Below, in pieces: positions 36,222-45,268 of a DNA stretch of 64,000 bases. Position numbers and translations under genes: made by a program. Position 1 is the first letter of the stretch. Every line of letters begins with the position of its first letter. The notes beneath the pieces were generated by a model, which ran no database searches, was not told where the DNA came from, and saw nothing but the letters and a program-made list of their open reading frames with translations. Source of the DNA: Azotobacter salinestris (lineage in GTDB: Bacteria; Pseudomonadota; Gammaproteobacteria; Pseudomonadales; Pseudomonadaceae). Location: the NCBI RefSeq assembly GCF_009363155.1, contig NZ_CP045302.1:1487001-1551000 (forward strand), written 5' to 3'.

Positions 36222-36235
36222 GATGAGCTATCCCC

Positions 36236-36664
36236 TTAAATCTTCAGTTCTTGAGGCTGCTGAGCGGTATGCGGGTGAGCAGCACCCTTGTACACCTTCA
36301 GCTTGCGGTACATGTCACGACCCAGCGGATTCTTCGGCAGCATGCCCTTGACCGCAGTTTCGATCACACGCTCGGGAGCCCTGGCGATCAGCTTCTCGAA
36401 ACTGATGGACTTGATACCGCCCGGGAAACCGGAGTGAGAGTAGTAGATCTTGTCGCTGCTCTTAGCACCGGTAACCCGCACCTGCTCGGCATTGATCACG
36501 ATGATGTAATCACCGGTATCCACATGCGGAGTGTATTCGGGCTTGTGCTTGCCACGCAGACGGCTGGCGATTTCAGTAGCCAGACGACCCAGGGTCTGGC
36601 CGGCAGCGTCGACGACATACCAGTCGCGCTTAACGGTTTCCGGTTTCGCAGTAAAAGTTTTCAT
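36236..36664 (-). CDS. rplM: 50S ribosomal protein uL13
   Basis: This 142-residue early-assembly large-subunit protein shows [36 protein letters not shown], the conserved YSHSGFPGG and a C-terminal [15 protein letters not shown]. It is the first gene of the rplM-rpsI operon. GAGG lies about 9 bases before the ATG, and a good promoter lies upstream. Confidence 0.98.
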   Translation of the reverse strand: MKTFTAKPETVKRDWYVVDAAGQTLGRLATEIASRLRGKHKPEYTPHVDTGDYIIVINAEQVRVTGAKSSDKIYYSHSGFPGGIKSISFEKLIARAPERVIETAVKGMLPKNPLGRDMYRKLKVYKGAAHPHTAQQPQELKI

Positions 36665-36705
36665 TCGTTATAGCCTCAGGGGCCACCCTGAAAATAAGGC
36701 GGCAA

Positions 36706-36734
36706 ATCTTACTGAATAATGCTTGCCTTGACAA
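36706..36734 (-). promoter_or_regulatory. Promoter of rplM-rpsI
   Basis: On the minus strand TTGTCA (36734-36729) and TAAGAT (36711-36706) are exactly 17 bases apart, with an AT-rich discriminator side. Transcription should begin near 36699, 35 bases before the rplM ATG. Confidence 0.6.
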
Positions 36735-37012
36735 GGTCGAGGCGGCCGGAAACAGACGCTATCGGGGGCTCGGGTCAGCGCGTCCGCAACGGCAGGAGGT
36801 CGGTAGGCTAGGCATCCCCTACCTGATTTCCAGCGAGCTAGGCATCCCCACCAGAAAATCTTTGAAATCATACCGACTGTGGAAAAAATAGCAACCGTCC
36901 GTCCGCAGCCGCACGAGAAGCAGCGAGTCGAACCCAGGCACGCCAAGAGCCCTTTCGAGGCTATCGAAAGAGACCGCCTTGCCAACCACCACAGCCCCGA
37001 TCTGGCCGTGGA
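36735..37012. other. Gap between rplM promoter and nfi: direct repeat and a doubtful ORF
   Basis: A 13-base repeat, GCTAGGCATCCCC, occurs at 36807-36819 and again at 36837-36849, exactly 30 bases apart. On the minus strand a frame (37085 to 36819, overlapping the end of nfi) ends beside the first copy and reads ...RLRTDGCYFFHSRYDFKDFL.... It looks protein-like but matches no family I know and has no clear start or ribosome site. Nothing else is supported here. Confidence 0.4.
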
Positions 37013-37699
37013 TTATCCAGCCCTCCGCGAGGCGAGCCGGTCGGCCAACCGGGTCGGCTCCGGCAGGCGATAGCGTGTGACGCAACCCATGACCAGCCGT
37101 GGGGCACTGGCCAGACTGACCCGATGCCCTGGCGAAACGATCAATGGACGCACCTTGTCCTTGCTTCGCAGCACTGTCCCCAACATATCGCCTTGATACA
37201 TCAGGGGAACCTGATCTCCACGCCGCCCCCCCAACTCGGCATGGGTGCCGACGAGAATCTTCTTGGCCACACCAATGGTTGGCAGGCCGCTCACGACACC
37301 CAGATGGGCTGCTATGCCCAATCTACGCGGGTGGGCAATCCCCTGCCCATCGCAGAAGACCAGATCCGGAACCTGTGGCAGCTCTGCCAGGGCACGCAGG
37401 ACGGCCGGAAGCTCGCGAAAGGACAGCAGCCCCGGGATGTAGGGCATGGAGGTCGGAATGCGCACCAGGCGCTCGGCAAGCAGCTCCAGGGTATCTGCAT
37501 CGAGCAATACCGCCGCAGCCCGGGTAATGCTTCCCCCTTCTTCGAAGCCGACGTCCACGCCGGCTATCAGGCGCAGGGCGGGAAAATCGTCCTGCAGCAC
37601 GACCCGCTCGGCCAGCTGCCGCTGCAGAAGGCGGGCTCCGGCAGGCGAACCATCCCAATCACCAAAAGGCGAGTCGGGCACAACCAGGGGTGCAGACAT
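37013..37699 (-). CDS. nfi: Endonuclease V (deoxyinosine 3' endonuclease)
   Basis: This 228-residue repair enzyme nicks DNA one base 3' of deaminated adenine (inosine). Catalytic motifs are visible: the first Asp in [13 protein letters not shown], Glu/Asp in the [12 protein letters not shown] and [22 protein letters not shown] segments, and [10 protein letters not shown]. The Asp-Tyr wedge pair normally written DVSY reads DVGF. ATG at 37699 ([13 protein letters not shown]) is preferred; a longer frame upstream runs through the zapE terminator hairpin and is unlikely to be translated. Confidence 0.93.
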   Translation of the reverse strand: MSAPLVVPDSPFGDWDGSPAGARLLQRQLAERVVLQDDFPALRLIAGVDVGFEEGGSITRAAAVLLDADTLELLAERLVRIPTSMPYIPGLLSFRELPAVLRALAELPQVPDLVFCDGQGIAHPRRLGIAAHLGVVSGLPTIGVAKKILVGTHAELGGRRGDQVPLMYQGDMLGTVLRSKDKVRPLIVSPGHRVSLASAPRLVMGCVTRYRLPEPTRLADRLASRRAG

Positions 37700-37763
37700 G
37701 CCTTGAATGCCCTCCAGCACGATCCGCTCGAAGCGAGCAGACTCCAGACACTGCCCCACAAAA

Positions 37764-37790
37764 GGATAGGGGCCACCCACGGGTGGCCCC
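37764..37790 (-). terminator. Hairpin terminator after zapE
   Basis: A 9-bp GC-rich stem (37769-37777 with 37782-37790) and a 4-base loop lie 6 bases past the zapE stop. A weak T-rich tract (TATCCTTTT) follows on the minus strand. Confidence 0.65.
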
Positions 37791-37795
37791 ATCGG

Positions 37796-38920
37796 TCACG
37801 GCTTGTGCGGCCGAGCGAGGAACTCGTGGGACTGCATCTCCAGCAGACGGCTCAGGGTCCGCTGGAATTCGAATTCCAGCCGGCCACCGGCATAGAGATC
37901 CTTGAGTTCGACCTCGGCGGAAATGATCAATTTGACGTTGCGGTCGTAGAACTCGTCGACCAGGTTGATGAATCGCCGCGCCATGTCGTCCTTGGAGACA
38001 TTCATCTGTTCGACGTTGGACAGCAATACCGCCTCGAAAATCTTGCCCAGCTCGATGTAATCGTTCTGGCTGCGCGGACCGTCGCACAATTCGCGGAACT
38101 CGAACCAGGCCACGTCATTGGCGGTCTTGCGTGCGCGGATCTCGCGGCTCTCGATCAGCAGAACATCGTTCTCCTTGATCGCACAGTGCTCGGTAAGCAG
38201 GCTTTTGAAGCTGCGCTCAAGGCTCCTCTCCGCCTCAGCATCCAGTGGCCAGTGGTACAGCTCGGCCTGCTCCAGGGCACGCAGGCGGTAATCGATGCCA
38301 CTGTCGACGTTGACGATTTCCGTGTGCTCCTTGAGCAGGGCGATCGCCGGCAGAAAGCGGGCACGCTGCAGACCATCCTTGTAGAGGCCGTCCGGCACGA
38401 TATTGGAGGTGGCAACCAGACTCACGCCGTTCTTGAAAAGCTCCTCCAGCAGAGTGGCCAGAATCATCGCATCGGTGATATCGGATACGAAGAACTCATC
38501 GAAGCAGATGACTCTCGCCTCACTGGCGAAACGCCTGGCAATGATGGTCAGCGGGTTCTTCTCACCCTTGAGGGTCTTCATTTCCTCGTGCACCCGCTTC
38601 ATGAAGCGGTGGAAGTGAGTGCGCATCTTCTGCTCGAACGGCAGAGCATCGTAGAAGGTGTCGACCAGATAGGTCTTGCCGCGCCCCACTCCTCCCCAGA
38701 AGTAGATGCCCTTGATCGGGCCCTTCTGCTGATTCTGCGGCTTCTTGCCGAGCAACCTGTCGAACAACCCAAGTTTGCCAGCCGCGGCCGTTCCCTGCGG
38801 ACCGGCGCTGACCAGATCCTCATAGAGACGCTGCAGATGACGCACAGCATTTTCCTGAGCGGCATCGTGGAAGAAATCGGGGCGTTTCAGGTCGGCTTGA
38901 TAGCGCTCAAGGGGAGTCAT
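37796..38920 (-). CDS. zapE: Cell division ATPase ZapE (AFG1-like)
   Basis: This 374-residue AAA-like ATPase, in E. coli, joins the Z-ring late in constriction and under low oxygen. Walker A is GGVGRGKT (76-83), and Walker B is in ARVICFDEFFVSDITDAMI. Sensor segments VSLVATSNIVPDGLYKDGLQRARFLPAI and RRFINLVDEFYDRNVKLIISAEV match the AFG1 family. ATG at 38920 gives the usual MTPLERYQ start; 26 further in-frame codons upstream lack conservation signs. Confidence 0.94.
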   Translation of the reverse strand: MTPLERYQADLKRPDFFHDAAQENAVRHLQRLYEDLVSAGPQGTAAAGKLGLFDRLLGKKPQNQQKGPIKGIYFWGGVGRGKTYLVDTFYDALPFEQKMRTHFHRFMKRVHEEMKTLKGEKNPLTIIARRFASEARVICFDEFFVSDITDAMILATLLEELFKNGVSLVATSNIVPDGLYKDGLQRARFLPAIALLKEHTEIVNVDSGIDYRLRALEQAELYHWPLDAEAERSLERSFKSLLTEHCAIKENDVLLIESREIRARKTANDVAWFEFRELCDGPRSQNDYIELGKIFEAVLLSNVEQMNVSKDDMARRFINLVDEFYDRNVKLIISAEVELKDLYAGGRLEFEFQRTLSRLLEMQSHEFLARPHKP

Positions 38921-39081
38921 GGCAGAATCGGGATAAATTCGTGGGGAGGCCGCCTTGGCGGCGCCCTCGGCAGTTGGGAATGTCGTCAAGTCGTTCAAAA
39001 CGGGCCACCCTCATCAAGAGTTCAAAGGTTCGCGACCGTCCGAGCCGAAGACTACACATCCGGCACAGGGTCGCACGGCAA

Positions 39082-40443
39082 TCAGTCGGCAAGCCCTGCA
39101 ATCGCTTCCCGCAGACGCAGCATGGCTGCCTCCAAGGCATCCGGATCGGCATACACCGGGCTGTCGGCCATGCATTCGCCATCCAGCCAGAGACTGAACT
39201 GAGCGCCCTCGTCGGCACGCAGCTCGAGCGCATCCGCCCCCAGGGCAATCAGTTGCTGGCTGATCCGCCCCACGGCCTTGGGATCTTCAAACGGCCGCGA
39301 CAGCAGCAACTCCTCGCCATCGGCAGCCAGAAAACGGAAACGAAACATTCCGTCGGGCTCGCGAAAACTGACGAAACGAGCGGTTTTCGCCGCTTTCTTC
39401 TTGCCACTGGCAACCTGACTGCGCACGTCGCTACGGAACGAGCGCAGTCCAACCGCCTCGCGCAGCTCGCCGAGAAAAGGAGTGGCGATCCTGCGCGCCT
39501 TGGTCGCACCAGCGAAAAGAATGTCCTCCAAGTCGAGCGGTCTCGCAATCAGCGCTTGGTAGCGCTCGCGCGCCTCGCCCAATTCATTTTCCAGCAACAG
39601 GAACAGGCGCTGCTTGGCCTCGCCCCAGGCGAGACCGGCCAGCAGGTCAGCACGGAATTCGGCAAGCTGCTCGGGTGTGGCGAACGCCTGGTAGAGCGTG
39701 AACAGATGGGAGCCGTCCGGATTCTTCGGCTCGCCCGGTTCCCGCGAGTCGGTGACAATGCGGGCAATGGCGTCCTTCAGTTGACGGCTCGAACCAAACA
39801 GCGGGATGGTATTGTCATAACTCTTCGACATCTTGCGACCGTCGAGTCCCGGCAAGGTGGCAACCTCCTCCTCGATCACCGCCTCCGGCAGAGCGAAGAG
39901 CTCCCGGCCCCGGCCGAACAGGTGATTGAAGCGCTGCCCGATATCACGCGCCATTTCCACGTGCTGGATCTGGTCGCGGCCGACCGGCACCTTGTTCGCG
40001 TTGAACATCAGGATGTCTGCCGCCATCAGCACCGGATAGCTGAACAGGCCCATGGTCACACCGGCATCGGGGTCTTCGCCGATTTCCAGATTCTTGTCCA
40101 CCGCGGCCTTGTAGGCGTGCGCGCGATTGAGCAGCCCCTTGGCCGTCACGCAGGTGAGCAGCCAAGTCAGCTCTGTGATCTCGGGGATGTCCGACTGACG
40201 GTAGAAGGTGGTCCTCTCCGCATCGAGCCCGCAGGCCAGCCAAGTGGCAGCGATTTCCAGACGCGAACGCTGAATGCGCTCCGGATCGTCGCACTTGATC
40301 AGCGCGTGATAGTCGGCGAGGAAATAGAACGAGTCGGCATGAGGATCACGACTGGCGACGATCGCCGGCCGGATGGCGCCGGCGTAGTTGCCAAGGTGCG
40401 GAGTGCCGGTAGTGGTGATACCCGTGAGGATTCGAGTGGTCAT
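39082..40443 (-). CDS. trpS: Tryptophanyl-tRNA synthetase with a C-terminal extension
   Basis: This 453-residue enzyme charges tRNA-Trp. The class I signatures PHLGNYAGA (HIGH) and [10 protein letters not shown] (KMSKS) are intact. The catalytic and anticodon parts take about residues 1-344, the usual length of bacterial TrpRS. After a basic linker ([10 protein letters not shown]) comes about 95 extra residues containing two similar units: [19 protein letters not shown], then [19 protein letters not shown]. These look like a tandem YegP/DUF1508-type fold (my inference). Long TrpRS of this kind occur in Pseudomonas. ATG at 40443 starts the family N-terminus. Confidence 0.95.
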   Translation of the reverse strand: MTTRILTGITTTGTPHLGNYAGAIRPAIVASRDPHADSFYFLADYHALIKCDDPERIQRSRLEIAATWLACGLDAERTTFYRQSDIPEITELTWLLTCVTAKGLLNRAHAYKAAVDKNLEIGEDPDAGVTMGLFSYPVLMAADILMFNANKVPVGRDQIQHVEMARDIGQRFNHLFGRGRELFALPEAVIEEEVATLPGLDGRKMSKSYDNTIPLFGSSRQLKDAIARIVTDSREPGEPKNPDGSHLFTLYQAFATPEQLAEFRADLLAGLAWGEAKQRLFLLLENELGEARERYQALIARPLDLEDILFAGATKARRIATPFLGELREAVGLRSFRSDVRSQVASGKKKAAKTARFVSFREPDGMFRFRFLAADGEELLLSRPFEDPKAVGRISQQLIALGADALELRADEGAQFSLWLDGECMADSPVYADPDALEAAMLRLREAIAGLAD

Positions 40444-40460
40444 GGTGTGCTTGTCTATGC

Positions 40461-41093
40461 TCAAAGGCGTGAACTGACCAAGTCCTTCAACTCGCCCAGC
40501 TTGCCATGGAAGAAATGCCCACATTCTGCCACTTTCAGCAACTCATGGGGGCACTGCAGGGCTGCGGACCAGTCGTAGACCAGCTGCGGACTGACTACCT
40601 CATCCTGTTCCGGCTGGATGACCGTCAGGCGGCTGCCCTGTGGTGGAGCCATGGCCTCGTTCTCCAGGCGCATCACCGCCGGCGCAATCAGGAATATCCG
40701 TTCCGGCAGTCCCCCCTGAGCAGCCAGGCGCTCCGCCAGATTGAGCGCAACATAGCCACCGAAGGAAAAGCCGAACAGATTCAGGGGCAGCTGCGGCAAC
40801 TGCCCACGTACCCATCGAACGACGGCTTCGGCATCATCCACCTCGCCACTTCCCATGTCGTGACTACCTGCGCTGGCACCGACACCCCGATAGTTGAAGC
40901 GCAGCGTACTGTAACCGGCATCCCGGGCGGTGCGCTGCAGGGTGGAGACAACCTTGTTCAACATGGTCCCGCCCTTCACCGGATTGGGGTGACAGAGCAG
41001 AGCCAGGCCGCGAGGCTGTGGCAATTCGAGGTAGAGCGCTTCGAGGGGACCGCATGGTCCATCGATGAACAGAGAGTTTTCACGATTCGACAA
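40461..41093 (-). CDS. Alpha/beta hydrolase, small serine esterase-like
   Basis: This 210-residue cytoplasmic hydrolase has the nucleophile elbow GFSFGG (Ser110), a probable acid in [10 protein letters not shown] and His in [23 protein letters not shown] and [10 protein letters not shown] are typical of a bacterial family of unknown substrate. No ATG is available, so I choose TTG at 41093. GGAG stands 7 bases upstream and the protein then begins at the conserved [11 protein letters not shown]. Only 17 bases separate it from trpS, so the two are probably cotranscribed. Confidence 0.85.
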   Translation of the reverse strand: MSNRENSLFIDGPCGPLEALYLELPQPRGLALLCHPNPVKGGTMLNKVVSTLQRTARDAGYSTLRFNYRGVGASAGSHDMGSGEVDDAEAVVRWVRGQLPQLPLNLFGFSFGGYVALNLAERLAAQGGLPERIFLIAPAVMRLENEAMAPPQGSRLTVIQPEQDEVVSPQLVYDWSAALQCPHELLKVAECGHFFHGKLGELKDLVSSRL

Positions 41094-41359
41094 GCTGTAT
41101 CTCCAGGAGAAGGCCAGTGGCCGACTCGCTTCAAGTGGTTGGACCGCCGAGCCCTGTGGCGAGCCGCCCCGGCGCAGAGATGCATTGCATCGCCTGTAGC
41201 GGGCCGTGGGCAAGATTCGCGCAATGACGGCACACTGTCTGTGGCACGGTCAAGCCCGGCCCCTCTGCCGGCACGGATCGCCGCATGCGTCTAGATCGGC
41301 TATACAGGGCTGACTGGAGCCGCTAACGTAAAACAAAGAAGCCTATAGAGGGAAGGATC

Positions 41360-41800
41360 GTGGAACAGACGCTCATGGCTTGGTTGCTACCGGCCCTCAC
41401 CCTGCTCGTCGGTATCACCATCGGCTTCGTCGCCGCTCGTCTATTGTCCAGTGAGGCTCCCAGCCGGACGCAGCGCCAGCTGGACGAACTGCAGGAGCGC
41501 TTCGACACCTATCAGAGCGAAGTGGTCACTCACTTCAATACCACCGCAAACTTGGTGAAGAAGCTCACCCAGAGCTATTCGGAGATCCAGGAGCATCTGT
41601 CCGAGGGCGCTAGCCGTCTCGCGCTCGACGAACTGACCCGCCAGCGCTTGCTCGCCACGCTGCAGAACGAGGAAAACCTCGGCAATCATGAGCGCCTGTC
41701 CAGTGCGACAGCGCCCGAAGCCCCCAAGGATTATGCCCCCAAGCTCGCCGATGCCCCCGGCATGCTGGACGAACAGTTCGGCCTGAAGGGTAGGCACTGA
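41360..41800 (+). CDS. zapG: YhcB/ZapG-type membrane protein (DUF1043)
   Basis: This 146-residue inner-membrane protein has one N-terminal helix (about 6-28, MAWLLPALTLLVGITIGFVAARLL). A coiled coil follows (about 36-95), with the conserved QLDELQERFDTYQSEVVTHF and LTQSYSEIQEHLSEGA, and then a disordered tail ending in the PKDYAPK motif. YhcB (ZapG) links divisome and envelope growth in enterics. Translation begins at GTG 41360, with GGAAGG 5 bases upstream. It is divergent from the hydrolase. Confidence 0.88.
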   Translation: MEQTLMAWLLPALTLLVGITIGFVAARLLSSEAPSRTQRQLDELQERFDTYQSEVVTHFNTTANLVKKLTQSYSEIQEHLSEGASRLALDELTRQRLLATLQNEENLGNHERLSSATAPEAPKDYAPKLADAPGMLDEQFGLKGRH

Positions 41801-41819
41801 AGCCTTTCGACGACCCACC

Positions 41820-41843
41820 AGCCCCGCCCTTCCGGGGCTTTTT
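41820..41843 (+). terminator. Intrinsic terminator after yhcB
   Basis: AGCCCCG (41820-41826) pairs with CGGGGCT (41833-41839) and is followed by a T-run to 41843, 20 bases past the gene's stop. Confidence 0.9.
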
Positions 41844-41845
41844 CA

Positions 41846-42255
41846 TGCAGGCACCTGTCATTTTCCAGCTTCTGCCCCAAGCCCTCGCCAAGCCACCCGG
41901 AGATCCCCATAGATAACCGAGGCCCGCAAGATCGAAGGTCGGTTGACCTAGGCGGCACCTCTGAGCGCCTCATGGAAGTACCCTGGTGCTAGCCATACTT
42001 GACAGCCGAAGGCCAAGAACTACTGAGGACCTGCGTCCCTGCAGCCCAACAGGACATTGCGCCTGGCCATCCCCCTATCGGGGCGGATCGACCTGTGCCG
42101 CCACTGCACATACTCCAACACCAACCATCAAACAGCGAGACCGAGCGAGCGGTGCCGACTGCGCCCCCAGGAGGAATTGATCACTGCCTTGTGGAAAGCC
42201 GAGGGCATCAGGCAGCCCTTTCAAGGAGCGAATGGCTGCCAGCAGCTGGAGGATA
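41846..42255. other. Intergenic stretch with no recognisable gene
   Basis: About 410 bases between the yhcB and cysN terminators. Several frames of 60-95 codons are open on either strand, but their products are Pro/Arg-rich with no start context or family likeness. No tRNA, inverted-repeat ends or promoter of good quality is seen. It may be a decayed gene or an unrecognised RNA. Confidence 0.5.
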
Positions 42256-42257
42256 AA

Positions 42258-42293
42258 TGAAAAGGCCCCCGCAGCCTGGGCTGCGAGGGCCTT
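42258..42293 (-). terminator. Intrinsic terminator after cysNC
   Basis: AAGGCCC-CGCAGC (from 42262) pairs with GCTGCG-GGGCCTT (to 42293), with a single mismatch. A short T-run follows on the minus strand, 18 bases past the cysNC stop. Confidence 0.8.
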
Positions 42294-42310
42294 GGTCGAG
42301 CAGACAGACC

Positions 42311-44212
42311 TTAAAGGACGCCGCGACTGCGCAGCAGCTCGAGCACCTGCTTCACGCCCTCCTCCACCGAGAGACGTTGGGTATCGATCACCAGATCGGC
42401 ATCCAGCGGTATGTCGTAGGGGAAGGATTCACCGGGGATATGCTCGCTACCCGAAGCGTACAGCCCCTGCGGATCGCGCTCGCGACAGAGCAGCGGCGAA
42501 GCCTGTACGTAGACGGTGATCAGGCGCTCGGCACCGATCGACGCCCGCGCCTGGGCACGCCCCGCGGCATCCGGAGCGACGAAGGCGGCCAGGGTCAAGA
42601 GCCCGGCCTCGTTGAACTGGCGGGCTACCTGGGCGGCACGCCGCCAGTTCTCGGCTCGTCCGGCGCGATCCAGCGACAGGCCCTTGTTCAGATCGTGGCG
42701 CAGGTTCTGTCCATCCAGCACGTAAACCGCGCGCCCCATGTCGAATAGCTTGCGCTCCAGAGCATAGGCCAAGGTGCTCTTGCCGGCGCCGGACAGTCCA
42801 GTGAACAGCACCGTAGCCGGCTGCTGGCCGAAGCGCGCGGCACGCTCCCCGGCGCTGACATGAGCAAGCCGTCCATGATGGCTGCCGGCGTTCTGTCCGG
42901 ACAGCGGCTCGGCGACGATCATGCCGGCACCGACGGTGCCGTTGGTCAGCCGATCGATGACGATGAAGGCACCGGTGGTCCGGTTGTACCCATAGCCATC
43001 GAGGGCGATGGGCGCGTCCAGACTGATCCGCACACGGGCGATTTCGTTGAGCTTCAGCTCGCTGGCCGGTGCGCGCTCGAGGGTGTTGACGTCGATACGG
43101 TGTTCGATGCCGACGATGTTGCCCGGCACGTAGCTGGTGGCACGCTTGATGTCGTACTTCTTGCCCGGAAGCATCGGCTCCTCGGCCATCCATACCAGCA
43201 TGGCCTCGAAGCCATCGGTGACCTGCGGGCGGTTGTCGGCATGCACCAGCATGTCGCCGCGCGACACGTCGATCTCGTCCTCGAGGGTCAGGGTGATCGC
43301 CTGGCCGGGAATTGCCTGCTCCAACTCGCCATCATAGGTGACGATCGAGCGTACCCGACTGATCTTGCCCGACGGCAGCACGGCGACCTCGTCGCCCTTG
43401 TGCACGATGCCGCTGGCCAGGGTACCGGCGAAGCCGCGGAAGTTGAGATTCGGCCGGTTGACGTACTGTACCGGAAAACGCATGTCGGCCAGGTTGCGGT
43501 CGGCGGCGATCTCGACAGTTTCGAGGATTTCCATCAGCGACGGCCCCTGGTACCAGGGCGCCCGCTCACTCCGGTTGACCACGTTGTCGCCCTTGAGCGC
43601 GGACATCGGCACGAAATGCAGCGAACTCGGCTTGAGGCCAAGACGCTCTGCAAACTGCAGATAATCGGCCTGGATGCGCTCGAAGACTGCTTGGTCGAAA
43701 TCCATCAAATCCATCTTGTTGACCGCGACCACGATGTGCCGGATACCCAGCAGCGAGGCGATGAAGCTGTGCCGGCGGGTCTGGGTCTGCACGCCGTAGC
43801 GGGCATCGATGAGAATGATCGCCAGGTCGCAGGTGGACGCCCCGGTGGCCATGTTGCGGGTGTACTGCTCGTGACCGGGCGTGTCGGCGATGATGAACTT
43901 GCGCTTGGCGGTGCTGAAATAGCGGTAGGCCACGTCGATGGTGATGCCCTGCTCGCGCTCGGCCTGCAGGCCGTCGACCAGCAGCGCCAGATCGACCTCG
44001 TCACCGGTGGTGCCGACCTTTTTCGAGTCACGGGTGATCGCCTCCAGATGATCCTCGTAGATCATCTTCGAGTCGTGCAAAAGGCGACCGATCAGGGTGC
44101 TCTTGCCGTCGTCGACGTTGCCGCAGGTGAGAAAGCGCAGCAGCTCCTTGCGTTCGTGCTGGGCCAGGTAGGCGAGGATGTCCTCGCTGATCAGTTCGGA
44201 TTGATGCGACAT
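42311..44212 (-). CDS. cysNC: Sulfate adenylyltransferase subunit 1 / APS kinase fusion (CysNC)
   Basis: This 633-residue bifunctional protein of sulfate activation has two parts. Residues 1 to about 440 are the GTPase CysN: P-loop GNVDDGKST, switch II DTPGHEQ, NKMD. It powers APS formation with CysD. Residues from about 460 are APS kinase CysC: Walker [34 protein letters not shown]-like [13 protein letters not shown]. The kinase phosphorylates APS to PAPS. The fusion is usual in pseudomonads and rhizobia. It is 12 bases downstream of cysD. Confidence 0.96.
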   Translation of the reverse strand: MSHQSELISEDILAYLAQHERKELLRFLTCGNVDDGKSTLIGRLLHDSKMIYEDHLEAITRDSKKVGTTGDEVDLALLVDGLQAEREQGITIDVAYRYFSTAKRKFIIADTPGHEQYTRNMATGASTCDLAIILIDARYGVQTQTRRHSFIASLLGIRHIVVAVNKMDLMDFDQAVFERIQADYLQFAERLGLKPSSLHFVPMSALKGDNVVNRSERAPWYQGPSLMEILETVEIAADRNLADMRFPVQYVNRPNLNFRGFAGTLASGIVHKGDEVAVLPSGKISRVRSIVTYDGELEQAIPGQAITLTLEDEIDVSRGDMLVHADNRPQVTDGFEAMLVWMAEEPMLPGKKYDIKRATSYVPGNIVGIEHRIDVNTLERAPASELKLNEIARVRISLDAPIALDGYGYNRTTGAFIVIDRLTNGTVGAGMIVAEPLSGQNAGSHHGRLAHVSAGERAARFGQQPATVLFTGLSGAGKSTLAYALERKLFDMGRAVYVLDGQNLRHDLNKGLSLDRAGRAENWRRAAQVARQFNEAGLLTLAAFVAPDAAGRAQARASIGAERLITVYVQASPLLCRERDPQGLYASGSEHIPGESFPYDIPLDADLVIDTQRLSVEEGVKQVLELLRSRGVL

Positions 44213-44224
44213 GAGGCGAAGACC

Positions 44225-45142
44225 TTAGAAGTAGCCCTGACGTTTCTTTTCTTCCATCGAACCGGCGCCATCGTGATCGATGACCCGGCCTTGGCGTTCG
44301 GACGTGCGGGTCAGGAGCATCTCCTGGATGATGTCCGGCAGGGTGGCGGCGGTGGACTCCACGGCGCCGGTCAGCGGGTAGCAGCCGAGGGTGCGGAAAC
44401 GCACCATCTTCTTCTGGATGCGCGCCTTTTCCTCCTCGGAGAGGTGTTCCAGAATGCGATCGTCATCGATCATGATCAAGGTGCCGTTCTTTTCGATGAC
44501 TTCGCGCTCGGCGGCGAAGTACAGCGGCACGATGGGGATCTGCTCCAGATAGATGTACTGCCAGATGTCCAGCTCGGTCCAGTTGGACAGCGGAAACACG
44601 CGGATCGACTCGCCCTTCTTCACCTTGCCGTTGTAGATGTTCCACAGCTCGGGGCGCTGGTTTTTCGGATCCCAGCGATGCTTGCTGTCACGGAACGAAT
44701 ACACGCGCTCCTTGGCTCGGGATTTTTCCTCGTCACGCCGGGCACCACCGAAGGCGGCATCGAAGCCGTACTTGTCCAGCGCCTGCTTGAGGCCCTCGGT
44801 CTTCATGATATCGGTGTGCTTGGCACTGCCGTGGGTGAACGGGTTGATGCCCTGCGCCACCCCGTCGGGGTTGACGTGGGTGATCAGCTCCAAGCCCATT
44901 TCCGCGACCATCCTGTCGCGAAACTTGTACATTTCCTGGAACTTCCACTGGGTGTCGACATGCATCACCGGGAAAGGCAGCTTACCCGGGAAGAATGCCT
45001 TGCGCGCCAGATGCAGCATCACGGCGGAGTCTTTGCCGATGGAATACAGCATCACCGGGTTGTCGAACTCGGCGGCCACTTCACGGATGATATGGATGCT
45101 TTCCGCCTCCAGCTGCTTCAGATGCGTCAGTTTGTCGGCCAT
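44225..45142 (-). CDS. cysD: Sulfate adenylyltransferase subunit 2 (CysD)
   Basis: This 305-residue catalytic subunit makes APS from ATP and sulfate. The PP-loop is in [63 protein letters not shown] and the C-terminal [15 protein letters not shown], ending KRQGYF, are all present. It forms a two-gene operon with cysNC. An AT-rich leader upstream suggests CysB control. Confidence 0.97.
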   Translation of the reverse strand: MADKLTHLKQLEAESIHIIREVAAEFDNPVMLYSIGKDSAVMLHLARKAFFPGKLPFPVMHVDTQWKFQEMYKFRDRMVAEMGLELITHVNPDGVAQGINPFTHGSAKHTDIMKTEGLKQALDKYGFDAAFGGARRDEEKSRAKERVYSFRDSKHRWDPKNQRPELWNIYNGKVKKGESIRVFPLSNWTELDIWQYIYLEQIPIVPLYFAAEREVIEKNGTLIMIDDDRILEHLSEEEKARIQKKMVRFRTLGCYPLTGAVESTAATLPDIIQEMLLTRTSERQGRVIDHDGAGSMEEKKRQGYF

Positions 45143-45194
45143 GGCTACTCACGGATTGTGGGTGGATTACGGCCGGCGGGCCGTGGGACGTTGG

Positions 45195-45262
45195 CGCACT
45201 CTAGCACAGTCCCAGCTTCTAATAGGCTTCACACTTATATAAAAAAGATCTAAAGATATAGC
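45195..45262 (-). promoter_or_regulatory. AT-rich cysD upstream region, candidate CysB-activated promoter
   Basis: The 126-base gap after the Nif3-like gene holds an unusually AT-rich stretch (TATATAAAAAAGATCTAAAGATATAG on the plus strand, 45235-45260). A possible -10, TATTAG on the minus strand, follows it. A poor -35 with AT-rich upstream DNA is typical of CysB-dependent promoters. This is inference only. Confidence 0.35.
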
Positions 45263-45268
45263 TTCCAC

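Noticed and set aside
41986-42260. Plus-strand ORFs of 64-85 codons in the zapG-cysN gap
   Set aside because: Three frames overlap each other, none has a convincing start, and the products are low-complexity Pro/Arg/Thr sequences.
42860-45253. 797-codon open frame opposite cysD and cysNC
   Set aside because: Antisense shadow of two clear genes.
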